From Autumnicola sp041679265 (GTDB lineage Bacteria; Bacteroidota; Bacteroidia; Flavobacteriales; Flavobacteriaceae): a stretch of DNA of 64,000 bases. Made by a program: the position numbers and the translations under genes. Positions 36,652-46,062 of this stretch are shown in pieces; within the stretch, counting starts at the first letter, position 1, and every line of letters begins with the position of its first letter. A model generated the notes under the pieces. That model was not told the origin of the DNA and ran no database searches. It worked only from the letters and a program-made list of their open reading frames with translations. Where the stretch lies: assembly GCF_041679265.1 (NCBI RefSeq), contig NZ_JBGFSM010000017.1, forward strand, positions 20,520-84,519. Reading direction: 5' to 3'.

Positions 36652-39441
36652 TCAGACAGCCAAAATGTAATCCGTAAGATTGTCATTTCTTCCTAATTTC
36701 ATCTTTTTACGCAAACGATATCGTTTAATTTCCACGCTCTTTACAGATATGTTTAGTAAGGGAGCCATCTCTTTTGAGGATAAATTAAGGCGTAGATAAG
36801 CACACAATTTTAGATCATTAGAAGTAAGTTCAGGATGTTTCTGCTTCATCTTGTGGAAGAAATCTTTATCGGCATTGCTAAATGCTTTTTGAAAGAAATT
36901 CCAGTTATCTTCTTCACTTATATCTTTATCTATCGTCTTGATCACAGATTTCACCTTGCTGGACTCCGCCTCCTGCAACCTGTGTTTAATATCTGAAAGA
37001 AATTCATTTTTCTTAATCAGGCTCATGGTAGAGGCAGCCAGTTCCCTGTTCTTATTCTCCATATCCTGCTCCAATCTTTCATTTTCTAATTTTATGATCT
37101 TTTGCTCGGCTTCAAGATTGCGCATCCTGAGGGCTTTTTCGTTTTCTTCCACCTGTTTACGGTGCTGCCTTTGCGAAAGAAGATGAATTCCATATAAAAC
37201 CAGAAGAAACACCATAAAATAGCCCAATAATGCCAAATAACTCAGATACCAGGGTCTTTGAACTGTAAAATGGTAAGATGATTTTTCGGTTTCACCTGCT
37301 CCTACCTTTGCTTTTACCTCAAAAGTATAATCCCCGTATGGCAGGTTTTTAAAACTGGCGTTTGCAACGTCCTCCCAATGACTCCACTTTGGGCTTAAAC
37401 CAAGAAGCCTGTAACTGTAAACCGGGGCCAGAAACTTTTTATATACAGGTGTACTGAACCTAAACAACACATTATTGTTTCTATAATGCAATTCTGTCTC
37501 ACAGTTTGGGTTAAGTTCTTCCCATCTTTCATCGAGCCTGGAGCTGGCAATCTTATCAATACGCACATCATAAATAACGTTAGGCTCGCTAACATGATTG
37601 AATTTTAGATACCCATTAGATATGCCCATAAGATAATCCCCATGATTTAATCTGCTAATATTTTCATATCCCAGGGTGATATTCCGGAATTCCCTTGAAA
37701 TATATATAGGATTAAACCTATAATTATCGCTGAGGTCTGCAACCTCAACATTAAAAAGCACATTTTCACCAAAACCCCATATTTTACCTGTTCCGTCTTC
37801 CACAATTCTTCCGGTAAGGCGATTGGTATCGTTTAGCAGCCTTCCCAGTCTGGTGTTTTCAATGAAGGCATCTTCCAGAACATTGTACTTTAAAATTCTG
37901 TCTTTGGAAGAAAAATAGAGGCTGTCATCAAATTTAAAAATGCAGGAAGTGATCGCCGGCTCCTCACTTATCCTGTAGTTTTTCATGCTGGCAATAGCAG
38001 TTAGGGAATCATTAATCCGCATTTTAAAAACCCCTTTATGTTCATTGCTAATCCATATCTCCCCATTATCTTCAGGAACAATAAATTTGGAAGAATGTGG
38101 GAAATCTGCCAGCATTGCGAGGTCCCTAAAACTACCATCGGCCTGCTCTTTTAAAAAACTTATCCCATTATAATGCCCCTGGATATAAAACCCTGGTTTG
38201 GTAGGAAGTGCTTTCACCAGCCAGGTCCCAAGCCTGTCCGAAATTTTTTCAGCTGAAGTATCTTTAACCAAAAAAGTACCGGTGTTATGACCGCAAAATA
38301 AATTACCGCTTATTTCCTGTAAACTCCATACCTGGCCGTTGGTACCTTCTATAAGTTTAAAATTTTCTTCATTGTTCGTTCTGTAATACAATCCCTGGTT
38401 AGTGCCTAAATAGAGGTATTCTGAATTTTGGAAAGAGCAATAAACAGATCCAATATCTCCCTTATTATCCTCAAAGATGGCAAAAGAAGAATCCAGGTTG
38501 ATCACACTTAAACCATTATCAAGTCCTGCCCATAGATTTTGTTCTTTATCTACAAAAAGGCTTAAACTGGTATTATTTAACAGCACATTTCCCTGCTCGA
38601 AATGATGGAGCACCTCTCCGGAAGCGGAAGTATGGTAGATCCCTTCTCCAACCGTTCCTAAAACCAGATCCCCATTGGAGAGCTGAACGGCAGAAAGTAT
38701 TCCGGCTTCTTTTATTACGCTACTTAATTCGGGAAAAACGGGCCTTAAACCCCCCTTGTCCCATAAGCTAAAACCTCCCTGTGAATTTATAAGTAAAAGT
38801 CCTTGTTCCTGGCGGAAGACCTCCATGATCTCCATGGATCTAATATCCTGCTGCGGTATTGCTAAAACAGGTTTGGCATTAGTGATGGTAAACAAACCTT
38901 CATCGGCCAGTTGAAAGTAAATTTTACCGTCTTCTTTAAACAAATTAGTGACTGGTTTTGAAGCGGGATTTGGAAGAAGGACGATTTTCTCTGAGCCAGG
39001 GTCATATAAATAAATACCTGAAAAACTTCTAAACAGAATATACCCGTTGCTTTCCTCTATATCCCAAAACTGCTCCCCATCTACCAGGGGCCTTGGAAAA
39101 ACAGGATTAAGGCTTCTATATTGGAGAGTTCCCAGGCTATCCCTTTTCCAGTAACCTACTTCCATATAAGCCCCGGTGTAAATACGCTCCCCTACCACCT
39201 TAACCGAGCGGACTATAGTTTTATTGGGAACAGGGTAGAGGTTCCAGTCTTCACCTGTAAATTCCAAAAGCCCCATCCCATTGGCGATATACATATTCCT
39301 GTTATCTCCCTGGGAGATCATCCAGTTTTGATTTCCGGCTTCGTAAATATTAGGATCATAATTTATTACCGGTGGCAGTTCCTGTCCCAGAATAAATTGA
39401 GAAACCAGAAGACAAATAAAAACGAAGTACCGCAAAAACAA
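36652..39441 (-). CDS. Membrane-spanning Y_Y_Y / LuxR-type one-component PUL regulator
   Basis: A 929-residue sensor-regulator. It has a Sec signal or N-terminal anchor (about 1-20), a periplasmic region of about 700 residues with Reg_prop-type propeller blades ending in a Y_Y_Y domain (YRLLGLSPKWSHWEDV...YGDYTFEVKAK), one transmembrane helix (about 730-755), a coiled coil (about 760-840), and a C-terminal LuxR-type helix-turn-helix (about 870-929, LNLSSKEMAPLLNISVKSVEIKRYRLRKKM). There is no histidine kinase or receiver domain, so glycan sensing would pass directly to DNA binding from the membrane. It lies upstream of susC on the same strand and probably controls the laminarin locus. Confidence 0.88.
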   Translation of the reverse strand: MFLRYFVFICLLVSQFILGQELPPVINYDPNIYEAGNQNWMISQGDNRNMYIANGMGLLEFTGEDWNLYPVPNKTIVRSVKVVGERIYTGAYMEVGYWKRDSLGTLQYRSLNPVFPRPLVDGEQFWDIEESNGYILFRSFSGIYLYDPGSEKIVLLPNPASKPVTNLFKEDGKIYFQLADEGLFTITNAKPVLAIPQQDIRSMEIMEVFRQEQGLLLINSQGGFSLWDKGGLRPVFPELSSVIKEAGILSAVQLSNGDLVLGTVGEGIYHTSASGEVLHHFEQGNVLLNNTSLSLFVDKEQNLWAGLDNGLSVINLDSSFAIFEDNKGDIGSVYCSFQNSEYLYLGTNQGLYYRTNNEENFKLIEGTNGQVWSLQEISGNLFCGHNTGTFLVKDTSAEKISDRLGTWLVKALPTKPGFYIQGHYNGISFLKEQADGSFRDLAMLADFPHSSKFIVPEDNGEIWISNEHKGVFKMRINDSLTAIASMKNYRISEEPAITSCIFKFDDSLYFSSKDRILKYNVLEDAFIENTRLGRLLNDTNRLTGRIVEDGTGKIWGFGENVLFNVEVADLSDNYRFNPIYISREFRNITLGYENISRLNHGDYLMGISNGYLKFNHVSEPNVIYDVRIDKIASSRLDERWEELNPNCETELHYRNNNVLFRFSTPVYKKFLAPVYSYRLLGLSPKWSHWEDVANASFKNLPYGDYTFEVKAKVGAGETEKSSYHFTVQRPWYLSYLALLGYFMVFLLVLYGIHLLSQRQHRKQVEENEKALRMRNLEAEQKIIKLENERLEQDMENKNRELAASTMSLIKKNEFLSDIKHRLQEAESSKVKSVIKTIDKDISEEDNWNFFQKAFSNADKDFFHKMKQKHPELTSNDLKLCAYLRLNLSSKEMAPLLNISVKSVEIKRYRLRKKMKLGRNDNLTDYILAV

Positions 39442-39676
39442 TTGAATTTAGTTATTAAGAAAAGTTTTGATAATAAGGAAACAATGCAAAATAAAAAGAA
39501 TTCTTCCATGGGTGTAAAAAAATCCGCTTCAGTTTTAGGAAATTTTTAATAATTGAAAGGGTTGAAAATGTTATAGACCGTTAAAATTTATCGCTTTTCT
39601 GGAATTTTTTTCAAACTTCGTCCAATTAAAATTTACCCAATTCTAAAATACACCCATTTCAATAACAGGATTTTAT

Positions 39677-42600
39677 ATGCCAAACGCTGTAAACCAACTA
39701 CAACTTTATCTATTTCCTTTTGCTTTATTACTAATGTTGAGTTCTGGACAAGCCCAGGATGCACCTGTTCCTGCTGATAAGGAAATATCTCATGTACTAT
39801 ATTTCACTGCTAATACAGGATTGAAAAATTCAAAATCGGATTTGATTTTTGATCAGATTGTAAAAGCTTCACAACAGGATAAAAAGGCAAGCCTGGTAAT
39901 TTTGGGCAATATTACCAAAAAAGGTTTTCCAAAGGATGAAGAAAAGAGAGAAGCTGTTAAGAGAACCCTTAAAGAGGAACTTTTACAGCCACTTGCAAAT
40001 TTTAACGGCAATGTAATTTTTAATCCCGGCACTAATGAATGGCGGGAAGGTGGCGGTCAGGAAAACCTGGATGATATGGAATCTTTTCTCCAGGATAACA
40101 GCAAGGCAGAATTCTGGCCTAATGACGGTTGCCCCATAGAATCTGAAACACTTACAGATGAAGTGGAATTAATGATGGTAGATTCCCAGTGGTTCCTGGA
40201 AGATTGGGACAAGCACCCTTACATTAACCACAAATGCGAAATAAAAACAAGGGAAGAGTTTTTCCTCGAATTTCGGGACAATCTTAAGGATGAGCAGAAC
40301 AAAACCATTATTATAGCCATGCACCATCCGGTAATAACCAATACCAGACACGGGTTTATAGACCGCACCGGTGGATTTAGCAACGATTCATTTTACAGCC
40401 TGGCCATGCAGGAACTTAGAGGAAGAGCCAAAACCACCGCAAGCCTGTACAATGATGTTATTTTTGTTGCAGGAAGTGACAGAAATCTCCAGTTTTTACA
40501 GGACGGTGGTATTCCGCAAATTATAAGCGGCGCTGCTGCCAAAACAGAACCTGCTAAAATCCATGACGAGGAAAGCTTTGCTTCTGATGAGAACGGATTT
40601 GCCAAAATTACGGTCTTTAAAGACAGGAGTTCTGTGGTTCAGTTTTATGCATCTAAGCCGGAAGGAGCTGATTTACTGGCTACAAGAACCATCAAAAGAG
40701 AACGCCCTCGTCTGGAGGATATGAAGTACGAACCAAGGGAAAACTACAATAAAAATTTCAAATCTTCGGTTTACAAATCGGAAGAAACCGAACGTACTGG
40801 CTTCTACAAATGGTTATGGGGCGATCATTACCGTGATGTTTATAGTGCGCCGCTTAATGCCCCGGTACTATTTTTAGATGACCTGCCAGGTAACCCCAGG
40901 CCAATTGCGGTGGGTGGCGGCCATCAATCCAGGTCTCTGCGCTTAATTGATGAAGATGAGCATGAATATACTTTAAGGGAAATGCGTAAAAGCGCCCTGC
41001 AGTTCCTTCAGCATATGGTTAAAGAGCATTATGTGGAAGAAATTGCAGACAGTACAGTGGCAGAAGGCATTATTCAGGATTTTTACACTACAGCCCATCC
41101 TTACGCTCCTTTTGCGGTGCAGGAACTTTCAGAAGATATTAACCTCTATCATTCCAATCCAAAAATCTATTACGTACCAAAACAGGAAGCACTTGGTATT
41201 TATAATGAAGGTTATGGGGATAAGCTCTACATGTTGGAAGAACACGTGGGAGATGAAAATAAGGATTTTGAGACCTTTGGCTCGCCTGATGATATTATTA
41301 GCACCTCAGACCTTTTACTGGAGTTACAGGACACCAAAGACTCTTATGTAGATGAAGATTCGTATATAAAGGCACGGATTTTCGACATGTTAATAGGAGA
41401 TTGGGACCGCCACGAAGACCAGTGGCGATGGGCGCAGTTCGAACAGGAAGACGGGAAACTGATGTACAAACCCATTGCACGGGACAGGGACCAGGCTTTC
41501 CCACGGTACGATGGACCCATTACCCGTATAATCCAAATGGGAATTCCAGAAATGCGTTCCATGCAAACTTTTACAGGAGATGTAATTAAAAATACCAAAT
41601 GGTTTAATGAAGCGGCCTATCATATTGATAAAGCCTTGATACAAAATGCAGACTGGCAGGATTGGAAAGAGCAGGTAGAATATATCCAGCAGACTTTAAC
41701 CGATGAAAAAATAGAGGCTGCCTTTGCCAGCCTTCCAGAAGATGTTCAGGATGAAACCATTGCCGACATCAAGGAAAAATTGAAGCAACGCCGGGAAAAT
41801 CTTCTCCAGATTACCCGGGATTACTATAATTATTTGCAGGAATTCAAGGTGGTTACGGGAACGGAAGAAGACGATGAATTCCTGATTACCCGCAAGAAAG
41901 ATGGTATAACAGACCTACAAATTAAAAGCGAGGGAGAAGTTGTTTTTAAACATTCCTATAACGCTGAAGAGACAGAGGAAATGTGGATTTATGGTATGGA
42001 CGGCAATGATATCTTTAAAATAGAAGGAAAAGGAGATCATCTTATAAAGCTCAAAATAATGGGTGGCGAGGAAAATGACACCTATAATTTTCAGAATACC
42101 AGAAAGGCGAAATTGTACGATTATAAGAGCCGGGAGAACACCATTTTAACTCCTTCTGCCCATAAACTTCTGGTGGATAGTTATAACATTAACGTTTATG
42201 ATCCCGCAAAGAGAAAGTTCAGCAAAAATATTCTTTTCCCTACGGTGGATTTTGATACTAATGCAGGTCTCAAGCTGGGCGTGGCCAATACCTATACTAA
42301 ATACGGGCTGCTACGCAATCCTTTTACCGAGCGGCATAAAATAAGCGCGTTTTACTATTTTGCCACCAATGGTTTTGATGTTGCTTATTCCGGGGAATTT
42401 GCCCATATCTTTTATAACTGGAACCTGGGCATAGATGCCCGTTATACCAGCCCTAATTACACCCTGAACTTTTTTGGGTTTGGGAATGAATCTTATTATG
42501 ATGACGATGCTGTGGACAGGGATTACAACCGGGTAAGGATACAGCAGTGGAGTTTTGCCCCTTCGCTTATATGGCGCAATGAAAAAGGAGCAAGTTTCTA

Positions 42601-43270
42601 TGTTCAGCCTAAACTGGAATCTATGGAAGTAAAAGCTGATAATAACGAATTTGTAAACCAGTTTTTTGACCAGGAAGATGACCTATTTGACAACCAGTAT
42701 TATGCCAGTGGGGAATTAGGCTTTAATTACAAAAATAAACCCAGTGAGCTGGCCTATCCCCGCCGCGGAATGGAAGCAAATATCGCCACCGGCTATAAGC
42801 GCAATATTGACGAACACGATAATGCCTTTGGCTACCTGCAACCTTCCCTTTCTATAGATTATCCTTTACACGAAAGCGGGATTGTAGTACTGGCAACCAA
42901 GATTGGAGGAGAAATGATCTTTGGCGATAATTATGAATTTTATGATGCCGCCACAATTGGCGGCAAAAGAACTTTAAGAGGATACAGGAATCAACGGTTT
43001 AACGGCAAATATTCCTTTTATCAGACCACCGATTTGCGTACCGGGATCGCCCGCATTACCACGAATTACATCCCGGTGAACCTGGGGATTAGCCTTGGCT
43101 TTGACTACGGCAGGGTTTGGAGCGATAATTCAAATTCAGACCGCTGGCACAACAGTTATGGAGGCTCTCTGTTTGTAAATGCCTTTTATGCCATTACCGG
43201 AGGCTTAGGTTACTACGTGAGTGATGAAAATACCAGCAGGATTATTTTTAACCTCGGGTTTCAGTTCTAA
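39677..43270 (+). CDS. Pseudo-metallophosphatase / kinase-like / Omp85-type barrel fusion
   Basis: A 1197-residue outer-membrane protein with a Sec signal (about 1-27). Residues ~38-320 align in pattern with calcineurin-like phosphatases, but the metal ligands are gone: LGNIT for LGDN (about 76), PGTNEW for GNHDW (about 117), GSDRNLQ for GHxHNLQ (about 265); only MHHP (about 214) remains. Residues ~400-640 carry GGGHQSRSLRL, IGDWDRHEDQWRW (about 573) and IARDRDQAF (about 600), resembling the DRH and metal-binding motifs of Fam20/CotH-type kinases. From about 850 to the end is a surface-antigen (Omp85-like) barrel with RGYRNQRF. The family is common in Bacteroidota; the degenerate head is unusual. 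Role unknown. Confidence 0.75.
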   Translation: MPNAVNQLQLYLFPFALLLMLSSGQAQDAPVPADKEISHVLYFTANTGLKNSKSDLIFDQIVKASQQDKKASLVILGNITKKGFPKDEEKREAVKRTLKEELLQPLANFNGNVIFNPGTNEWREGGGQENLDDMESFLQDNSKAEFWPNDGCPIESETLTDEVELMMVDSQWFLEDWDKHPYINHKCEIKTREEFFLEFRDNLKDEQNKTIIIAMHHPVITNTRHGFIDRTGGFSNDSFYSLAMQELRGRAKTTASLYNDVIFVAGSDRNLQFLQDGGIPQIISGAAAKTEPAKIHDEESFASDENGFAKITVFKDRSSVVQFYASKPEGADLLATRTIKRERPRLEDMKYEPRENYNKNFKSSVYKSEETERTGFYKWLWGDHYRDVYSAPLNAPVLFLDDLPGNPRPIAVGGGHQSRSLRLIDEDEHEYTLREMRKSALQFLQHMVKEHYVEEIADSTVAEGIIQDFYTTAHPYAPFAVQELSEDINLYHSNPKIYYVPKQEALGIYNEGYGDKLYMLEEHVGDENKDFETFGSPDDIISTSDLLLELQDTKDSYVDEDSYIKARIFDMLIGDWDRHEDQWRWAQFEQEDGKLMYKPIARDRDQAFPRYDGPITRIIQMGIPEMRSMQTFTGDVIKNTKWFNEAAYHIDKALIQNADWQDWKEQVEYIQQTLTDEKIEAAFASLPEDVQDETIADIKEKLKQRRENLLQITRDYYNYLQEFKVVTGTEEDDEFLITRKKDGITDLQIKSEGEVVFKHSYNAEETEEMWIYGMDGNDIFKIEGKGDHLIKLKIMGGEENDTYNFQNTRKAKLYDYKSRENTILTPSAHKLLVDSYNINVYDPAKRKFSKNILFPTVDFDTNAGLKLGVANTYTKYGLLRNPFTERHKISAFYYFATNGFDVAYSGEFAHIFYNWNLGIDARYTSPNYTLNFFGFGNESYYDDDAVDRDYNRVRIQQWSFAPSLIWRNEKGASFYVQPKLESMEVKADNNEFVNQFFDQEDDLFDNQYYASGELGFNYKNKPSELAYPRRGMEANIATGYKRNIDEHDNAFGYLQPSLSIDYPLHESGIVVLATKIGGEMIFGDNYEFYDAATIGGKRTLRGYRNQRFNGKYSFYQTTDLRTGIARITTNYIPVNLGISLGFDYGRVWSDNSNSDRWHNSYGGSLFVNAFYAITGGLGYYVSDENTSRIIFNLGFQF

Positions 43271-43294
43271 GGCTGTTTAAGAAAAATAAAGATT

Positions 43295-44665
43295 ATGAAA
43301 TTTGACGCGATTATTATAGGGTCAGGCCAGGCCGGAACCCCGCTTGCAGCCAGTCTAGCCAAAAACGGGCAAAAAGTTGCTATTATTGAAAAAGCAAAAT
43401 TCGGCGGTACCTGCGTAAATACAGGATGCACCCCAACAAAATCTTATATTGCCAGTGCCCGCAGGGCCTTTGTGAGCAAAAACAGCAGCGATCATGGGGT
43501 GGAAATTTCCGGGGACATTAAGATTAACCTGAAGCAAATCAAAAAGCGCAAAGAAGCAATTATTGAAGAATCCAGGAACGGGATTGAAAAAATGCTTGAA
43601 GATAATGAGCATATTACCGTTTACCGCGGAAAAGCAAAATTTAAAGACCCACATCACATAGAGGTTGGTAGCGAGACCCTTTCCGCAGAAAAGATCTTTT
43701 TAAATACCGGCGCGCGACCACGTATCCCTTCAGTATTTGAAAAAATACCATATTATACTAATGAAGGCATGCTGGAACTGGAAGAAATTCCCGAGCATCT
43801 TCTTATTGTGGGAGGTGGCTATATTGGGCTTGAATTTGCCCAGATGTTCCGGCGCTTTGGCAGCAAAGTGAGCATTATAGACCATGGCAGCCGCCTCATG
43901 AAGCAGGAAGACCAGGATATTTCAGAAGCCATTAGAGAAATTCTGGAAAAAGAAGGCATCAACATCTATTTTAACGCGGCAGTTAGTAAAGCAGAGGCAA
44001 CAGCAAAAACGGCTGAATTAACTCTAAAAATTGAAGGTTCCGAAGAAAAAATAACCGGAACTCATGTGCTGGTAGCCACAGGAAGAATTCCTAATACAGA
44101 TAACCTGGGGCTGGAAATGGCCGGCGTTAAATTGAATGAAAAGGGGTATGTAAAAGTCAATGAACAGTTGCAAACTAACGTACCGCATATCTGGGCTTTG
44201 GGGGACTGCAACGGGGAAGGTGCTTTTACCCATACCTCTTTCGATGATTTCCAGATTGTGAACGACCACCTGTTTGGAGATTCAAAATTGAAATTGTCCC
44301 ATCGCTATACCTGCTATGCCGCATTTACAGATCCTCCGCTGGCACGTGTGGGAATGAATGAGCAAATAATAAAAGAAAAAGGCATTAAAGCTAAAATCGC
44401 AAGTATTCCCATGAGTAAAGTTTCCCGCGCCAAAGAAATGGGAGAAACCCAGGGAATGATGAAAATTTATATTGAAGCCAGCACCGGCAATATCCTTGGC
44501 GCCAGCTTCCTTGGAACCGGAGCAGATGAATACATTCACAGCATTATAGATGCCATGTATGCCGGCGCTCCATATACCACCATAAGGGATGCGGTGCATA
44601 TACACCCCACGGTAAGTGAATTGATCCCTACCATGCTGCAGTCTCCAAAAGACCTGGAATTATAA
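43295..44665 (+). CDS. Pyridine nucleotide-disulfide oxidoreductase (mercuric reductase-like)
   Basis: Flavin disulfide reductase of 456 residues in the Pyr_redox_2 / Pyr_redox_dim family. It has the FAD motif GSGQAG (9-14), redox cysteines C40 and C45 (GGTCVNTGCTPTK), the NAD(P) motif GGGYIGLEFAQ, the second FAD block WALGDCNGEGAF, and C-terminal HPTVSE with the partner His-Glu pair. It lacks the C-terminal cysteine pair of true mercuric reductases, so the substrate is unknown. It starts 24 bp after the barrel gene and its end overlaps the convergent HAD gene by 6 bp. An inactivated relative lies at 46063-47494. Confidence 0.88.
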   Translation: MKFDAIIIGSGQAGTPLAASLAKNGQKVAIIEKAKFGGTCVNTGCTPTKSYIASARRAFVSKNSSDHGVEISGDIKINLKQIKKRKEAIIEESRNGIEKMLEDNEHITVYRGKAKFKDPHHIEVGSETLSAEKIFLNTGARPRIPSVFEKIPYYTNEGMLELEEIPEHLLIVGGGYIGLEFAQMFRRFGSKVSIIDHGSRLMKQEDQDISEAIREILEKEGINIYFNAAVSKAEATAKTAELTLKIEGSEEKITGTHVLVATGRIPNTDNLGLEMAGVKLNEKGYVKVNEQLQTNVPHIWALGDCNGEGAFTHTSFDDFQIVNDHLFGDSKLKLSHRYTCYAAFTDPPLARVGMNEQIIKEKGIKAKIASIPMSKVSRAKEMGETQGMMKIYIEASTGNILGASFLGTGADEYIHSIIDAMYAGAPYTTIRDAVHIHPTVSELIPTMLQSPKDLEL

Positions 44666-45328
44666 AAGTTCTTTTGCCAATGCTGTTATAGAAGCCACCT
44701 GCAATGTAGGTTCTTCAGCTAAGGGATAAAGGCTTTTTCCCGGCCTCTTAATAAATGCTGTTTTAAGCCCGGCATTTATAGCTCCGGCAATATCCCAGCC
44801 ATGAGCTGCCACCATCATCGCATTTTCTGCGGAAGAATTTATTTGTTCAAGCACGTAATGATAGGTAGCTTCATGAGGCTTATATTTTTGAACCACTTCC
44901 ACGCTCAGGATCATTTCAAATAAATGATCGATTTTTGCAAATTTCAGCTGTTCCTCTGCCACCAAAGGTTTCCCATTGGTAAGTGCAACCAGCCTTATCC
45001 CTTCCTTCGTAAGGGTTTGTAGCCCTTCTTCCACCTCTGGATAAGGAGGCAATTGCGTAACCGGCTTCAGGATCTCCTTAATTTTTTCTTCGGAAAATGA
45101 AAACTGCCATTTTTCTGCCAGCATTTTAAAAGTGGCCGCGGCTATTTCAGAAAAATCGTGATATTCCCCGGTAAGGGTTTCCACCAGCGAATACTGAAGC
45201 AGCATAGGAAACCAGATATCAAAGGCGTTTTTATTTTCTAAAGCAGCATTTACCGATGCCTTTAGCGGACTCATGTCCAGAAGGGTTTCATTTACATCAA
45301 ATACAAGCACTTGTGGTTTTTTATTCAT
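44660..45328 (-). CDS. HAD-family type II (L-2-haloacid) dehalogenase-like protein
   Basis: Cytosolic HAD hydrolase of 222 residues. The nucleophile is D11 (VFDVNETLLDM), with the motif II segment ALTNGKP, a motif III lysine in VQKYKPHEATY, and the type II dehalogenase signature MMVAAHGWDIAGAINAG. Enzymes of this type hydrolyse 2-haloacids, but many relatives have other substrates. The start overlaps the end of the upstream glycosyltransferase gene by 8 bp, so they are translationally coupled. Confidence 0.88.
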   Translation of the reverse strand: MNKKPQVLVFDVNETLLDMSPLKASVNAALENKNAFDIWFPMLLQYSLVETLTGEYHDFSEIAAATFKMLAEKWQFSFSEEKIKEILKPVTQLPPYPEVEEGLQTLTKEGIRLVALTNGKPLVAEEQLKFAKIDHLFEMILSVEVVQKYKPHEATYHYVLEQINSSAENAMMVAAHGWDIAGAINAGLKTAFIKRPGKSLYPLAEEPTLQVASITALAKELL

Positions 45329-46028
45329 GATTTTGTTGTTTTAATTTTGCGGAAGAATTCCAGTCTTTATAAAATTTTTTAAGGCTGCCGGCAGAAAAAC
45401 CAATATGGTAAAGCCCTACAAGAATTACATCTATAAAAAACTGCTTTACCGGGCCCGCTTCTACAAACCTTCTTGCCGAAGTAATCACCCCAATGGGTAA
45501 CTTTATAAATTTTCCCTCCTTCTTTAGCCGAAACTGAATTTCTATATCTTCCATAAAAGATAAGGGTTTATAACCTTTTATCTTCCTGAAAACTGAAGCG
45601 CGCACAAATATGGCGTGATCTCCGTAAGTAAAAAAGGAACTGTTGATTTTGCTTAATCCCGTATAAAAAGACAAAATCCAGTGGGGATGGTCAAACTTCA
45701 GGAAAAAACTACCGCCGGCCAGGGATTTATTTTGCATCACCAAAGCAATTTTAAGCAGGGAATTCTCCGGCAAAAAAGTATCGGCATGCAAAAACAGCAG
45801 GATTTCGCCTTTTGCCATAGCCGCGCCGGCATTCATCTGGTGGCTCCTTCCTTTTGCTGAAGTAGCCCTTTTCACCTGGCCAAATGCAGCCGCAATTTGC
45901 ATGGTTTTGTCTTTGCTCCCGCCATCTACCACAATTATTTCAAAATCTCCCTGCAGGGCGAAACAGTGTTCCAGCACCTTTTTAAGATGAGCGGCTTCAT
46001 TAAGTACAGGAATAATTATGGAGATCAT
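45321..46028 (-). CDS. TIGR04283-type family 2 glycosyltransferase
   Basis: GT2 glycosyltransferase of 235 residues. It opens IISIIIPVLNEA-like (MISIIIPVLNEAAHLKKVLE), has the VVDGGSKDKT nucleotide-binding loop, LFLHADTFLPE (the DxD equivalent) and GDHAIFVRASVFRKIKGY with SFMEDIEI. This pattern matches the TIGR04283 family, often annotated as arsenosugar biosynthesis. No arsenosugar partner genes (ArsS radical SAM, TIGR04282) are seen here, so that role is doubtful. It is coupled to the HAD gene downstream and follows the broken oxidoreductase by 34 bp. Confidence 0.88.
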   Translation of the reverse strand: MISIIIPVLNEAAHLKKVLEHCFALQGDFEIIVVDGGSKDKTMQIAAAFGQVKRATSAKGRSHQMNAGAAMAKGEILLFLHADTFLPENSLLKIALVMQNKSLAGGSFFLKFDHPHWILSFYTGLSKINSSFFTYGDHAIFVRASVFRKIKGYKPLSFMEDIEIQFRLKKEGKFIKLPIGVITSARRFVEAGPVKQFFIDVILVGLYHIGFSAGSLKKFYKDWNSSAKLKQQNHE

Positions 46029-46062
46029 CTTTTTCTAAAATATCAAATTCTTCAGTGCCTAA

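Noticed and set aside
39121..39549. 142-codon open frame crossing the start of the PUL regulator gene
   Set aside because: Most of it is antisense to the regulator; the part that extends past it is Lys/Asn-rich, low-complexity sequence, as expected from AT-rich intergenic DNA.
43295..44665. Mercury resistance gene merA
   Set aside because: The flavoenzyme has no N-terminal heavy-metal domain, no C-terminal cysteine pair and no mer neighbours.
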